In this document: piece after piece, positions 23,447 to 29,504 of the stretch | How positions within the stretch are numbered: position 1 is the stretch's first letter | Layout: the number at the start of each line of letters is the position of its first letter | Assembly: GCA_910575625.1 (NCBI GenBank) | Contig: CAJTFD010000022.1 | Coordinates: 1,334 to 42,369 of the forward strand | Reading direction: 5' to 3' | Origin: Clostridia bacterium | Lineage (GTDB): Bacteria > Bacillota > Clostridia > Lachnospirales > Lachnospiraceae | Length of the DNA stretch: 41,036 nt | The notes under the pieces: generated by a model | The model's input: only the letters and a program-made list of their open reading frames with translations | Database searches by the model: none | Told to the model about the DNA's origin: nothing | Position numbers and translations under genes: made by a program

Positions 23447-23475
23447 ATTATACAACTTTAACTCGATAAATGGAA
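23447..23475 (-). promoter_or_regulatory. Promoter of the nim-like gene
   Basis: On the minus strand TTCCAT (23470-23475) and a perfect TATAAT (23447-23452) are 17 bp apart. The cargo gene thus carries its own promoter. Confidence 0.6.
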
Positions 23476-23622
23476 TACGTTTTCTGAAAGATTTTCGGGC
23501 GACAAGTCCACAAAGGGGTAGCTGGCATAGCCAGCGCAGGGGAAGGGCAGCTTCCCCTGTGATGATTGGAGCAGATTGAAAATCTACGGAAATCATCTGC
23601 TGTCCGCAGGACGCTCCCGGCA

Positions 23623-23666
23623 GGGCGCAATGCACCACTTCCCGAAGTGGTGTATAATTGCGCCCT
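23623..23666 (+). other. Candidate oriT of IME-1 (MobQ type)
   Basis: CACCACTTC and GAAGTGGTG form a perfect 9-bp dyad with loop CC (23633-23652). Seven bases later comes GCGCCCT, in the context TATAATTGCGCCCT. GGGCGCAAT/ATTGCGCCC makes an outer stem. RSF1010 oriT has the same plan: an inverted repeat, then about eight bases, then ATGCGCCCT with the nick. The relaxase of this element is MobA/MobL, the family that uses this type of site. The strand and exact nick are inferred. Confidence 0.6.
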
Positions 23667-23753
23667 CTTTCAGAGGGGGATTTTCCAGCTTGTCATTTTG
23701 GAAGCCGTCAACGTGAACGCGCCCGGCGCACTTTGATTTGTGAACACGCATTT

Positions 23754-24272
23754 TTACCGTTCCTGCTGTTTCGGTTTCTTATCTGGATAGAGCTTTCCGT
23801 CAACAACGGCGGCATGGCTTTTTATTTTGATTTCTCCCTCCTGCTCGCTGCGCTTTGCGTTCCTGTAGCCTTCATCGGAGAGATAAAAGCGGAACCGCTC
23901 CCCTTTAAAGCCAACAAAGCATTGTTTCTGTACTTCCACCATAATCATGTGGCGGGTTTCCGGGCGGAACCGTTCTTTTCCTGACAGGTCATGCCCCTGT
24001 AAAATCTGTTCCTGTGCTTTTGCCGCCGCAAGCCGCTGACGGATAGAATTGTTGTTTTGTTCTGTCGGGAACTGTGCTTTTACACTGGCAATAAACTGGC
24101 TGCACTCTGGTTCTGGTATTCGTTCCAGTCTTCGGATGGCGTTCTCCATGATTAACTTTGTCATTAAATCCGCTGTTACCGATACGATTTCTTTTATGCC
24201 TGCAAGAGTTTCCGCCTTGGTCGGTGCGGCATTTTGGCAAATAACATTCAGCTCATTTTTTGAAAATTTCAT
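23754..24272 (-). CDS. IME-1 protein of unknown function
   Basis: 172 residues from ATG 24272, which follows GGAGGATATGAA; the longer frame has no ribosome site. The protein looks soluble: MKFSKNELNVICQNA, a helical middle (MTKLIMENAIRRLERIPEPE), and a C-terminal basic part (GFKGERFRFYLSDEGYRNAK). I do not recognise a named domain. It overlaps the DUF3847 gene by 4 bp and belongs to the RepA-like/DUF3847 operon, so a role in replication or mobilization of IME-1 is likely but only positional. Confidence 0.6.
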   Translation of the reverse strand: MKFSKNELNVICQNAAPTKAETLAGIKEIVSVTADLMTKLIMENAIRRLERIPEPECSQFIASVKAQFPTEQNNNSIRQRLAAAKAQEQILQGHDLSGKERFRPETRHMIMVEVQKQCFVGFKGERFRFYLSDEGYRNAKRSEQEGEIKIKSHAAVVDGKLYPDKKPKQQER

Positions 24273-24562
24273 TTCATATCCTCCTTCTGGTTTTCTGCAA
24301 GAACCTGTTCCAAAAGACATTTGGTGTCGCCCCGGTGGAACAGTACTTTTAAGATGGTGCTGACCTGCTCGTCTGTCACGGATTCCGGGTGGGGGAGATG
24401 GCTTTCCAGCATTGCCCCTCTGGTGCAGAGCCGGTGCGTCCGTTCCTTCCGGTTCAGTGTCTTTATCTGGTGTTCCAGCATTTTCTCCTTATGCTGCGCC
24501 CGCCGCAGCCTTGCTTCGGTCTTTTCAATCTCCTGATTCAGTTTTTCCAGCTTCTCATTCAT
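24269..24562 (-). CDS. DUF3847 coiled-coil protein
   Basis: 97 residues from ATG 24562 behind AAGGAGGA. It is one long charged helix (MNEKLEKLNQEIEKTEARLR, then MLEHQIKTLNRKERTHR) followed by RLCTRGAMLESHL, the pattern of DUF3847 proteins found beside relaxase genes in Firmicutes mobile elements. Function unknown; a relaxosome or replication accessory role is plausible. Start and stop overlap its neighbours by 8 and 4 bp, showing tight coupling. Confidence 0.75.
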   Translation of the reverse strand: MNEKLEKLNQEIEKTEARLRRAQHKEKMLEHQIKTLNRKERTHRLCTRGAMLESHLPHPESVTDEQVSTILKVLFHRGDTKCLLEQVLAENQKEDMK

Positions 24563-24893
24563 GGGCGGTGTCCTCCTTGGGGAGCAGGATATAGATGTGG
24601 CTGACCTCCCCGATTCCCTGACGGACACGCATAATCATCCCTGCCTGTTCCAGCTCGTTCAGGGAACGCTTGCAGGTCTGGGGGCTTCGGGAGAGTGCCG
24701 CCGCTATCTCCATGACGGGGAAGCGGATGAACAGAATCCCGTTGCTGTCCTCGGTTCCTTTCGTCAGGATTTCATCCAGCAGACGGGCATACATGACCTT
24801 TGCTGTGTTGCTGACCTGTAGCCGGAGCATTGCCTTTGGGAGCGGCATACAGGGCGGCAGGGGCGTACTGGCTATCATAAATTCACAATTCAT
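24555..24893 (-). CDS. RepA_N-like replication initiator domain protein
   Basis: 112 residues from ATG 24893 behind AAAGGAGGA. It reads like the winged-helix N-terminal domain of RepA_N replication initiators: PKAMLRLQVSNTAKVMYARL, ILFIRFPVMEIAAALSRSPQ, TCKRSLNELEQAGMI and a wing ending in YILLP. Full initiators are longer, so only the DNA-binding part is here. Function may be regulatory or in initiating replication of the excised element together with the CHC2 and VapE proteins. Confidence 0.7.
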   Translation of the reverse strand: MNCEFMIASTPLPPCMPLPKAMLRLQVSNTAKVMYARLLDEILTKGTEDSNGILFIRFPVMEIAAALSRSPQTCKRSLNELEQAGMIMRVRQGIGEVSHIYILLPKEDTAHE

Positions 24894-25074
24894 TGATTTG
24901 TGTCCTCCTTTTGGCTCGTTTGGATAGGTAGCGGGGGCAGTCGATAATGACAGCCCGGAAACTCTGCTTGCACCCATGCTGGCATTTCCGGCAAAGTCCG
25001 TTGTAGCTTCTGCGCCCCCGGTCGTTCAGGAAGAAAGCAAGCTCTTTCTTCAACTTCTTTGACATTCTCGGCAT
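24883..25074 (-). CDS. Small cysteine-containing basic protein
   Basis: 63 residues, ATG 25074 behind GAAGGAGGCA. Basic, with a Cys-x2-Cys-x3-Cys group (LCRKCQHGCKQ) and a further Cys at about 46 that could bind zinc. The start MPRMSKKLKKELAFFLNDRG is one I have seen in related mobilizable elements, always without a function. It is the first gene of the minus-strand operon and overlaps the RepA-like start by 11 bp, which suggests coupled translation and possibly a regulatory role. Confidence 0.6.
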   Translation of the reverse strand: MPRMSKKLKKELAFFLNDRGRRSYNGLCRKCQHGCKQSFRAVIIDCPRYLSKRAKRRTQINEL

Positions 25075-25727
25075 AGTGCCTCCTTCATAGAAAAACCGCC
25101 CGATTCAGCAGGTACAGCCGGAATGGGCGGGCAGTGGTTTTTTGTGTATCGTTTCGGGGCGATTTTCAGGGGAAATACAGCCGTAGAGCCGCCCCAAAAT
25201 CCCCCTTGGTATTACGGGCAGGGCAGACTATGCCCTGTGAGATTGTTGTGTTTCGGTATCGTTTCGGTGTTCATTTTTGCCGGTTCTTTCTGCTGTCGTT
25301 CCTGCCCCCCGTCTTTGGCGGCGTTTCGCTCTCCTTGGTACGCTCGTTGCGGTCAGGGTTCCTCCGTTTCCCTGCCGGAAGTCGTTGCGTTACATCGCCG
25401 GGGAGCATATCCCATACAGGCCGGTCATTCGATTGGAATAATCCATCGATGAACTGCCTATATCATATGACATTTTTGTACCATGCGCCGTATGTCCACG
25501 AATCAGGAATAAAGCCCAAAATCTGAAAAATTCCACGATTGCGGAAAAGGCTTTCTGCTGGACGGGTGCAAAAATCAGATGTGCATTTTGCACTTCTGAA
25601 AATCCGGGCAAATCAAAAGCGCATTTTGCGCCTTTGAAAAAATAGCAAAGGGAAATGCGCCCGGCATGGATATGTGGTACAATGGGGATGGCGGCAAAAG
25701 CTGGCCGCAGGGAAGGAGCAGGAAGCT
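25075..25727. other. ~650-bp divergent control region of IME-1
   Basis: No gene is convincing here. It separates the minus-strand replication operon from the plus-strand XRE regulator. It contains a hairpin (AAACCGCCCG... ...GGGCGG...GGTTTTTT, 25096-25141) just upstream of the minus-strand operon, the two dyads at 25581-25631, and TACAAT at 25678-25683 as a possible -10 for the XRE gene. An origin of replication could also lie here. Confidence 0.5.
25581..25631. promoter_or_regulatory. Two dyad operators upstream of the XRE regulator
   Basis: GTGCATTTTGCAC (25581-25593) and GCGCATTTTGCGC (25619-25631) are perfect palindromes with the same core and a matched change in both arms, 38 bp centre to centre. 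Both are followed by YTGAAAA. A half-site AATGCGC lies near 25654. They are the natural binding sites for the XRE protein encoded downstream. Confidence 0.6.
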
Positions 25728-26537
25728 ATGAAACAGGGGATAACGGTTCAGGAGCGGTTAAAGGATTTAAGGACGGAGCGGCATTTAAAATTAGAAGAAC
25801 TGGCGGCGGTTACAGGGATTTCCAAATCAGCCTTGGGAAGCTATGAGAATGACGAACTCAAGGAAATCAGCCACAAAAACCTTGTGGAGCTGGCAAAATT
25901 TTACGGTGTGTCAACGGATTACCTGCTCTGCCTGACAGAGAACCGGAACCATCCGGGCATGGAACTTACGGAGCTGCATTTGAGTGACAGCATGGTGGAG
26001 CTGTTGAAAAGCGGGCGTATCAACAACCGGCTGCTGTGTGAGATTGCCACACATGAGGACTTTGTTACCCTGATGACGGACACGGAGATTTATGTAGATG
26101 GTGTGGCAACCGCCCACTTCCAAAACTTCAACAGCCTTCTGGAAGTCCTGCGGGGGCAAGTCCTTTCCCAATATCAGCCGGTGGAGGAAGATGTTGCGTT
26201 AAAGGCGTTGGAAACCATGCAGGTACAGGAAGAAGATTATTTCTGTCAGGTCACGCACCGGACTTGGGACACTATCCTCCATGCCATAAGGGAAGCGCAC
26301 AAGGACGATACGGACAGTGCGCCGGACGGCTCTAATGGCATGAAGCTAATCAAGGACGCAAAGAAGGCGCTGGCCGTGCCGGGTTCCTATTTGGATGTGT
26401 TCACCGCCCTGATGTGTACGCAGCTACAAATCCGGTATGAGAAGCTGTCGGAGCAGGAACGCACGGTTTTGAAGAATGTTATGAAGAAAACTCCGGCATA
26501 TAAGGATTCCCCGTTGAGCAGGATGAAGCGGAGATAA
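25728..26537 (+). CDS. XRE-family regulator of IME-1
   Basis: 269 residues. The N-terminal HTH (~5-62) reads VQERLKDLRTERHLKLEELA, GISKSALGSYENDE and LAKFYGVSTDYLLCLTEN. The C-terminal ~200 residues are helical, with no domain I can name. ATG 25728 lies seven bases after GGAGCAGGA, and translation begins at the normal HTH N-terminus, so the longer frame was rejected. Divergent from the replication/mobilization operon with palindromic operators between them, it is probably the master repressor that keeps IME-1 quiescent. A terminator follows. Confidence 0.88.
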   Translation: MKQGITVQERLKDLRTERHLKLEELAAVTGISKSALGSYENDELKEISHKNLVELAKFYGVSTDYLLCLTENRNHPGMELTELHLSDSMVELLKSGRINNRLLCEIATHEDFVTLMTDTEIYVDGVATAHFQNFNSLLEVLRGQVLSQYQPVEEDVALKALETMQVQEEDYFCQVTHRTWDTILHAIREAHKDDTDSAPDGSNGMKLIKDAKKALAVPGSYLDVFTALMCTQLQIRYEKLSEQERTVLKNVMKKTPAYKDSPLSRMKRR

Positions 26538-26540
26538 GGA

Positions 26541-26580
26541 AATGCCGTTGCTTGGGATTTTTCCATGCAACGGCATTTTG
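26541..26580 (+). terminator. Terminator of the XRE gene
   Basis: AATGCCGTTGC (26541-26551) pairs with GCAACGGCATT (26567-26577) and is followed by TTG. The stem is 11 bp and perfect, though the T-run is short. Confidence 0.7.
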
Positions 26581-26655
26581 GGTGGTTCTGATTCAATTTT
26601 CAATACATAAGCCGGAAAGTCCGTGGTGGTGCGCCCTTGATTCGTAACAGAATTT

Positions 26656-26838
26656 CTATGCGTTCTTCTTTTTTCTGTTGCGCTGTGCCACGGAACACCT
26701 GAACGCCTTAAACATTGCCGGGGACAATTCAGGAGAATCTTCATCAAATTGAATTTCCCGCTTTGCCGCTGCCCTGACTTCCTCCAACTGCTCCTGCGTA
26801 GGAGCCTGGCCATCCTTAATTGTAAAAGTTTTGGTCAT
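26656..26838 (-). CDS. brnA: BrnA-type antitoxin
   Basis: 60 residues from ATG 26838, with AAAGGAGG upstream. The C-terminus SPELSPAMFKAFRCSVAQR is the typical BrnA segment; this class binds the BrnT toxin and represses the operon through a ribbon-helix-helix-like fold. It overlaps the brnT gene by 23 bp, so synthesis is coupled. The protein is shorter than many BrnA proteins but complete. It probably serves to stabilise this mobile region. Confidence 0.8.
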   Translation of the reverse strand: MTKTFTIKDGQAPTQEQLEEVRAAAKREIQFDEDSPELSPAMFKAFRCSVAQRNRKKKNA

Positions 26839-27100
26839 AGTAAAGCCTCCTTTCACTTTCTGTTGCCAATCTTGCAGAGATTAACCGGATATTTTCCCCT
26901 CGCTCGGTAAATACAACAAACAATAAATCGCCAACCATACCGATTGCAATATAACGGTCTTCTTCCATACTATGCTCGAAATCATACATCTCTATGTAAT
27001 ATTCATCACGAAAAACGTATGAAGCCGTTTCAAAAGATATGCCGTGTTTTTGGCGGTTAATACGGTCTTTTTCCTCGTCCCATTCAAATTTTAGTTCCAT
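26816..27100 (-). CDS. brnT: BrnT-type toxin (RelE-fold ribonuclease)
   Basis: 94 residues from ATG 27100. Family signatures are clear: FEWDEEKDRINRQKHGISF, RYIAIGMVGDLLFVVFTERG, and IRLISARLATESERRLYY. BrnT enzymes cut mRNA and halt growth until neutralised by BrnA. Order toxin-then-antitoxin with overlap is the normal brnTA layout. The start was set at MELKFEW because GAGAGG lies at proper distance; the longer frame adds only a few residues. Confidence 0.88.
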   Translation of the reverse strand: MELKFEWDEEKDRINRQKHGISFETASYVFRDEYYIEMYDFEHSMEEDRYIAIGMVGDLLFVVFTERGENIRLISARLATESERRLYYDQNFYN

Positions 27101-27198
27101 AAATTTTTCCTCTCTCAAGTAAACAGGACACCGTTTGCAGAAATACGTCCTTTCTTTAGTAGTAGGATTTCCAACTTCCCGACAAATTGGAATTGCCT

Positions 27199-27477
27199 TT
27201 ATTGTAAATCATCTTTAGAAATTGCTATTGAAGGATAATGAGAAAGTTCCGTCAAATCAACATTTAGTGGCACACTATAAACCATGTAATAATTATTAGG
27301 ATTGACGGCAATCAATTCATTCATTTTCTGTTCTGCTAAGTCTTTATCATTTGTAGCATACACAACTGATACAACACCTACTTTATCATTTTCCGTCCCC
27401 TGTATATTTCCGCATAATATTAATTTTAATGGGGCGTTCCCATTCAAGCCTTGCTTAATATAGTCCTTATATTCCAT
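27199..27477 (-). CDS. AT-rich accessory protein of unknown function
   Basis: 92 residues, ATG 27477 behind GGAGGGCAACT. The sequence looks like a small alpha/beta protein: LKLILCGNIQG, VVSVVYATNDKDLAEQKMNE, and NNYYMVYSVPLNVDLTEL. I do not recognise a family. It is AT-rich like its two upstream neighbours and is separated from them by a repeated gene-tail sequence (27490-27540). An immunity-type or cargo function is a guess from context. Confidence 0.55.
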   Translation of the reverse strand: MEYKDYIKQGLNGNAPLKLILCGNIQGTENDKVGVVSVVYATNDKDLAEQKMNELIAVNPNNYYMVYSVPLNVDLTELSHYPSIAISKDDLQ

Positions 27478-27489
27478 AGTTGCCCTCCA

Positions 27490-27540
27490 TCAATCCCGAT
27501 TTTTCGCTCTGTTTATCTGCTCAATAAACTGGAATTTATA
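27490..27540 (-). repeat. Gene-tail repeat, copy 1
   Basis: On the minus strand the spacer can be read as KFQFIEQINRAKNRD and stop, just before the ribosome site of the 27477 gene. Copy 2 at 28113-28163 reads KFHFIEQIKKAKNRDL and stop. The matching DNA runs from TTCCA through CGGGATT with few changes. The translation stays open, so it looks like the 3' end of a gene left behind at each junction. Confidence 0.6.
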
Positions 27541-27566
27541 GATTAACGTTCTATTGGTTATCTATT

Positions 27567-28097
27567 TTATACCTCAAATGTAACTGCGCTCCAATAGTTT
27601 TGCACAATCTTTTTCTTCCAAGCAAAAAAAACACAACTAACCAAAAGCGTAATAGCACCCAACACCACTATCCAAGGGGCTATACCAGAAGATACTATAA
27701 ACTTTGACACATCATCTTCTGCGGGTGCCATGTCAAACAAATATAATATAGGAACAAAAATCCATGAACCGATAGCTCCTATTGGCATAACCAAAGCGAT
27801 AAAAGAGAAAATTCTATAAAATTGATTAACACTTGTACTTCTATAAAACATCATATACGCTATAGATAATAGAACTGGCAATAGCATACCAGCAATATTA
27901 AAAAGCGATAATGACGTTTCTGTAAATACGCCACCATCATAATTCATATACGCTTCAAAAATGCTGAATTTCGTTATTTTTGCACCACAAAGTATAGCCA
28001 CCAGAGAATGTCCCGCCTCGTGCAAGATGATATATGCAGGAACGCTGAATATAAGGCTTATAAATAAAAATATAATTTTTTTTACTTTTTGATTCAT
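27567..28097 (-). CDS. Membrane HEAGH metallopeptidase-like protein (M50-type)
   Basis: 176 residues. The first helix (~8-26) runs directly into HEAGH (26-30), the zinc-binding motif of site-2-type membrane proteases. Further helices lie at about 66-85, 95-120 and 140-165. A second metal ligand motif such as NPDG is not obvious, so activity is uncertain. ATG 28097 is preferred, with GGGGTGG upstream. AT-rich, lying between the two unknown cargo genes. It could process a peptide or anti-sigma factor, or act in self-protection against a bacteriocin as some membrane peptidases do. Confidence 0.65.
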   Translation of the reverse strand: MNQKVKKIIFLFISLIFSVPAYIILHEAGHSLVAILCGAKITKFSIFEAYMNYDGGVFTETSLSLFNIAGMLLPVLLSIAYMMFYRSTSVNQFYRIFSFIALVMPIGAIGSWIFVPILYLFDMAPAEDDVSKFIVSSGIAPWIVVLGAITLLVSCVFFAWKKKIVQNYWSAVTFEV

Positions 28098-28112
28098 AAA
28101 TTTTACCACCCC

Positions 28113-28163
28113 TACAAATCCCGATTTTTCGCTTTCTTTATCTGCTCAATAAAGTGGAACTTG
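28113..28163 (-). repeat. Gene-tail repeat, copy 2
   Basis: Starting three bases after the stop codon of the 28169 gene and in the same frame, the minus strand encodes KFKFHFIEQIKKAKNRDL and a stop. It is about 85% the same as copy 1 by eye. A third, shorter trace (AATCGGGATTTA) lies upstream of the 28585 start at about 28602-28614. Confidence 0.6.
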
Positions 28164-28168
28164 AACTT

Positions 28169-28585
28169 TTATATATTTACATCAAATACCGCCTTTATTT
28201 GTCCATTCTCTATGAAAAACTCTATTTCAAACCAAAAATCCAATTCTTCTCCAAAACTCGTTGGCCTGTAACACACTATATCCCTATTATCAATTTCAAG
28301 CCTTGCTTCATCCATAGCATCTATATCCTCCATACAGGATTTTTGAAAATGGTCTACCGCAAACTTTTTATCTTCATATTCTTCCCACATAGCCAATTGC
28401 TCAATTAACCATTTTCCAAATCCCAAGCAGGCATTTTCTGATGTCTGTTCTGTGTCAATAAAAGAGGCCCATGAAGATTTCGGTGGAATACTGGATACAA
28501 GTTTTGTATATTCTTTGTCTGCAATCGTATCTACCATTAACTTAATCAATTCCTGTGCTTTTGTTTTAAATTCCGATTCTATCAT
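28169..28585 (-). CDS. AT-rich accessory protein of unknown function
   Basis: 138 residues from ATG 28585, which has AAGGATGAGAG at good spacing; ATG 28597 is the alternative. It is acidic and helical in the first half (ESEFKTKAQELIKLMVDTIA; WASFIDTEQTS), with a beta-rich end (LDFWFEIEFFIENGQIKAVF). No family recognised; size, charge and cargo context resemble small immunity proteins, but that is speculation. Its stop codon is followed in frame by the gene-tail repeat. Confidence 0.5.
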   Translation of the reverse strand: MIESEFKTKAQELIKLMVDTIADKEYTKLVSSIPPKSSWASFIDTEQTSENACLGFGKWLIEQLAMWEEYEDKKFAVDHFQKSCMEDIDAMDEARLEIDNRDIVCYRPTSFGEELDFWFEIEFFIENGQIKAVFDVNI

Positions 28586-28641
28586 TTTATCTCTCATCCT
28601 TAAATCCCGATTTTATTGCCCAAAATGATTCTACCACATTT

Positions 28642-29019
28642 CTATAAATAAATCATCTCACTTTTTATGATTTCCTCTGCCCGGCTGCGGATATTGTTTA
28701 TCCGCCCCACCCATTCAAGCTGGTTTCGGGCTTTCAGTTCCTCCGTCACTCCCTCGGCTGCTTTCATCTGCTCTATGATTAAGTCAAGCCGTTCCTCCGC
28801 CTGCTCATTTAAGTCGGCAAGGTACGTCCACAATTTCCCGGTCAGGATAAGGGAGCTGTACCGTGCCGGATGTTCCTCTTTGAGATATTTCTGGTGCAGC
28901 CGCCCATAGCGTCCGATGGGGCGGTTCTCCTCCGGCAGCTTCAAGTCCGGGATATAGTAATCGCCTACCAGAATATAATCAATGCCGTTCTCTGTGATTC
29001 TTTCTTTCAGTTTTTCCAT
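28642..29019 (-). CDS. tnpV: TnpV transposon protein
   Basis: 125 residues from ATG 29019 behind GGAGGGAACGAC. YILVGDYYIPDLKLPEENRP, IGRYGRLHQKYLKEEHP, LTGKLWTYLADLNEQAEERL and NQLEWVGRINNIRSRAEEII match TnpV proteins of Tn4451-type elements along their whole length. The function of TnpV is unknown. Its 5' end overlaps an HTH gene by 41 bp, a pairing I have seen in other elements. Confidence 0.85.
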   Translation of the reverse strand: MEKLKERITENGIDYILVGDYYIPDLKLPEENRPIGRYGRLHQKYLKEEHPARYSSLILTGKLWTYLADLNEQAEERLDLIIEQMKAAEGVTEELKARNQLEWVGRINNIRSRAEEIIKSEMIYL

Positions 29020-29251
29020 TGTCGTTCCCTCCTGTGGTGGAAGGCTCGTCACTGGCCAGCTCAATCACGTCCATAATGCCACAATCCAGTGTTTCACAAA
29101 TACGGGCAAGTGTGTCCATGCTGATATGTTTCCCTTCTTTGCCCATGTTGGCAATCATATTTGTGGTCAGGCCAGCGGCAAGCCTTAAATCCTCTTTCCT
29201 CATGTTGCGCTCTATCAGTGTGTGCCAGAGCGGTTTGTAGCTGATGTGCAT
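28979..29251 (-). CDS. Small Cro/CI-type HTH protein paired with TnpV
   Basis: 90 residues. The HTH covers about residues 10-65: WHTLIERNMRKEDLRLAAGL, TTNMIANMGKEGKHISMDTL and ARICETLDCGIMDVIEL. GGCAGGGAG precedes ATG 29251 and a good promoter (TTGTGA-17-TATAAT) lies about 40 bases upstream. The C-terminal tail extends into the tnpV start, so the two are one operon, probably autoregulated. Confidence 0.85.
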   Translation of the reverse strand: MHISYKPLWHTLIERNMRKEDLRLAAGLTTNMIANMGKEGKHISMDTLARICETLDCGIMDVIELASDEPSTTGGNDNGKTERKNHRERH

Positions 29252-29292
29252 TTTTCTCCCTGCCTTTCTGCCCCGGATGGGCGTTTATACCC

Positions 29293-29321
29293 ATTATATC
29301 AGGATTCTTGCTAACTCACAA
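29293..29321 (-). promoter_or_regulatory. Promoter of the HTH/tnpV operon
   Basis: On the minus strand TTGTGA (29316-29321) and TATAAT (29293-29298) are separated by 17 bp. Near-consensus. Confidence 0.7.
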
Positions 29322-29361
29322 ATATTTCTTGACTATACCGCCGGTTCCGTCTGGATTGTGC
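29300..29361 (+). pseudogene. Trace of a small TnpW-like gene (18650 type) in opposite orientation
   Basis: GTTCCGTCTGGATTGTGC (29344-29361, plus strand) is identical to the end of the small gene at 18650-18847, where it encodes VPSGLC. Upstream, CTTGCTAAxTCACAA also matches that gene. The frame is broken and there is no start, so this is at most a decayed copy. It overlaps the promoter of the HTH/tnpV operon. Confidence 0.35.
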
Positions 29362-29475
29362 TTTTCCTTTCCTCTTTTGATTACCTCTAATTCGCCGTGA
29401 CCTGTTTCATGCCCTGGCTTTTTTCTCATGTGAGATAAAGAAGTAAAAGAAGTGTAAAAAATTTTGCCGTTCCCT

Positions 29476-29494
29476 GTCCGGCTGACTGCCGGAC
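29476..29494 (-). terminator. Hairpin after the IME-2 recombinase
   Basis: GTCCGGC and GCCGGAC pair perfectly around TGACT about ten bases after the recombinase stop. The T-rich run comes only ~13 bases later, so it could be a weak terminator or part of the IME-2 attachment region. Confidence 0.45.
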
Positions 29495-29504
29495 GGGTCG
29501 GGCT

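Noticed and set aside
27490..28163. Integron or attC-type gene cassettes
   Set aside because: The spacers between the AT-rich genes read as a protein tail and lack paired core sites; no tyrosine integrase is present.
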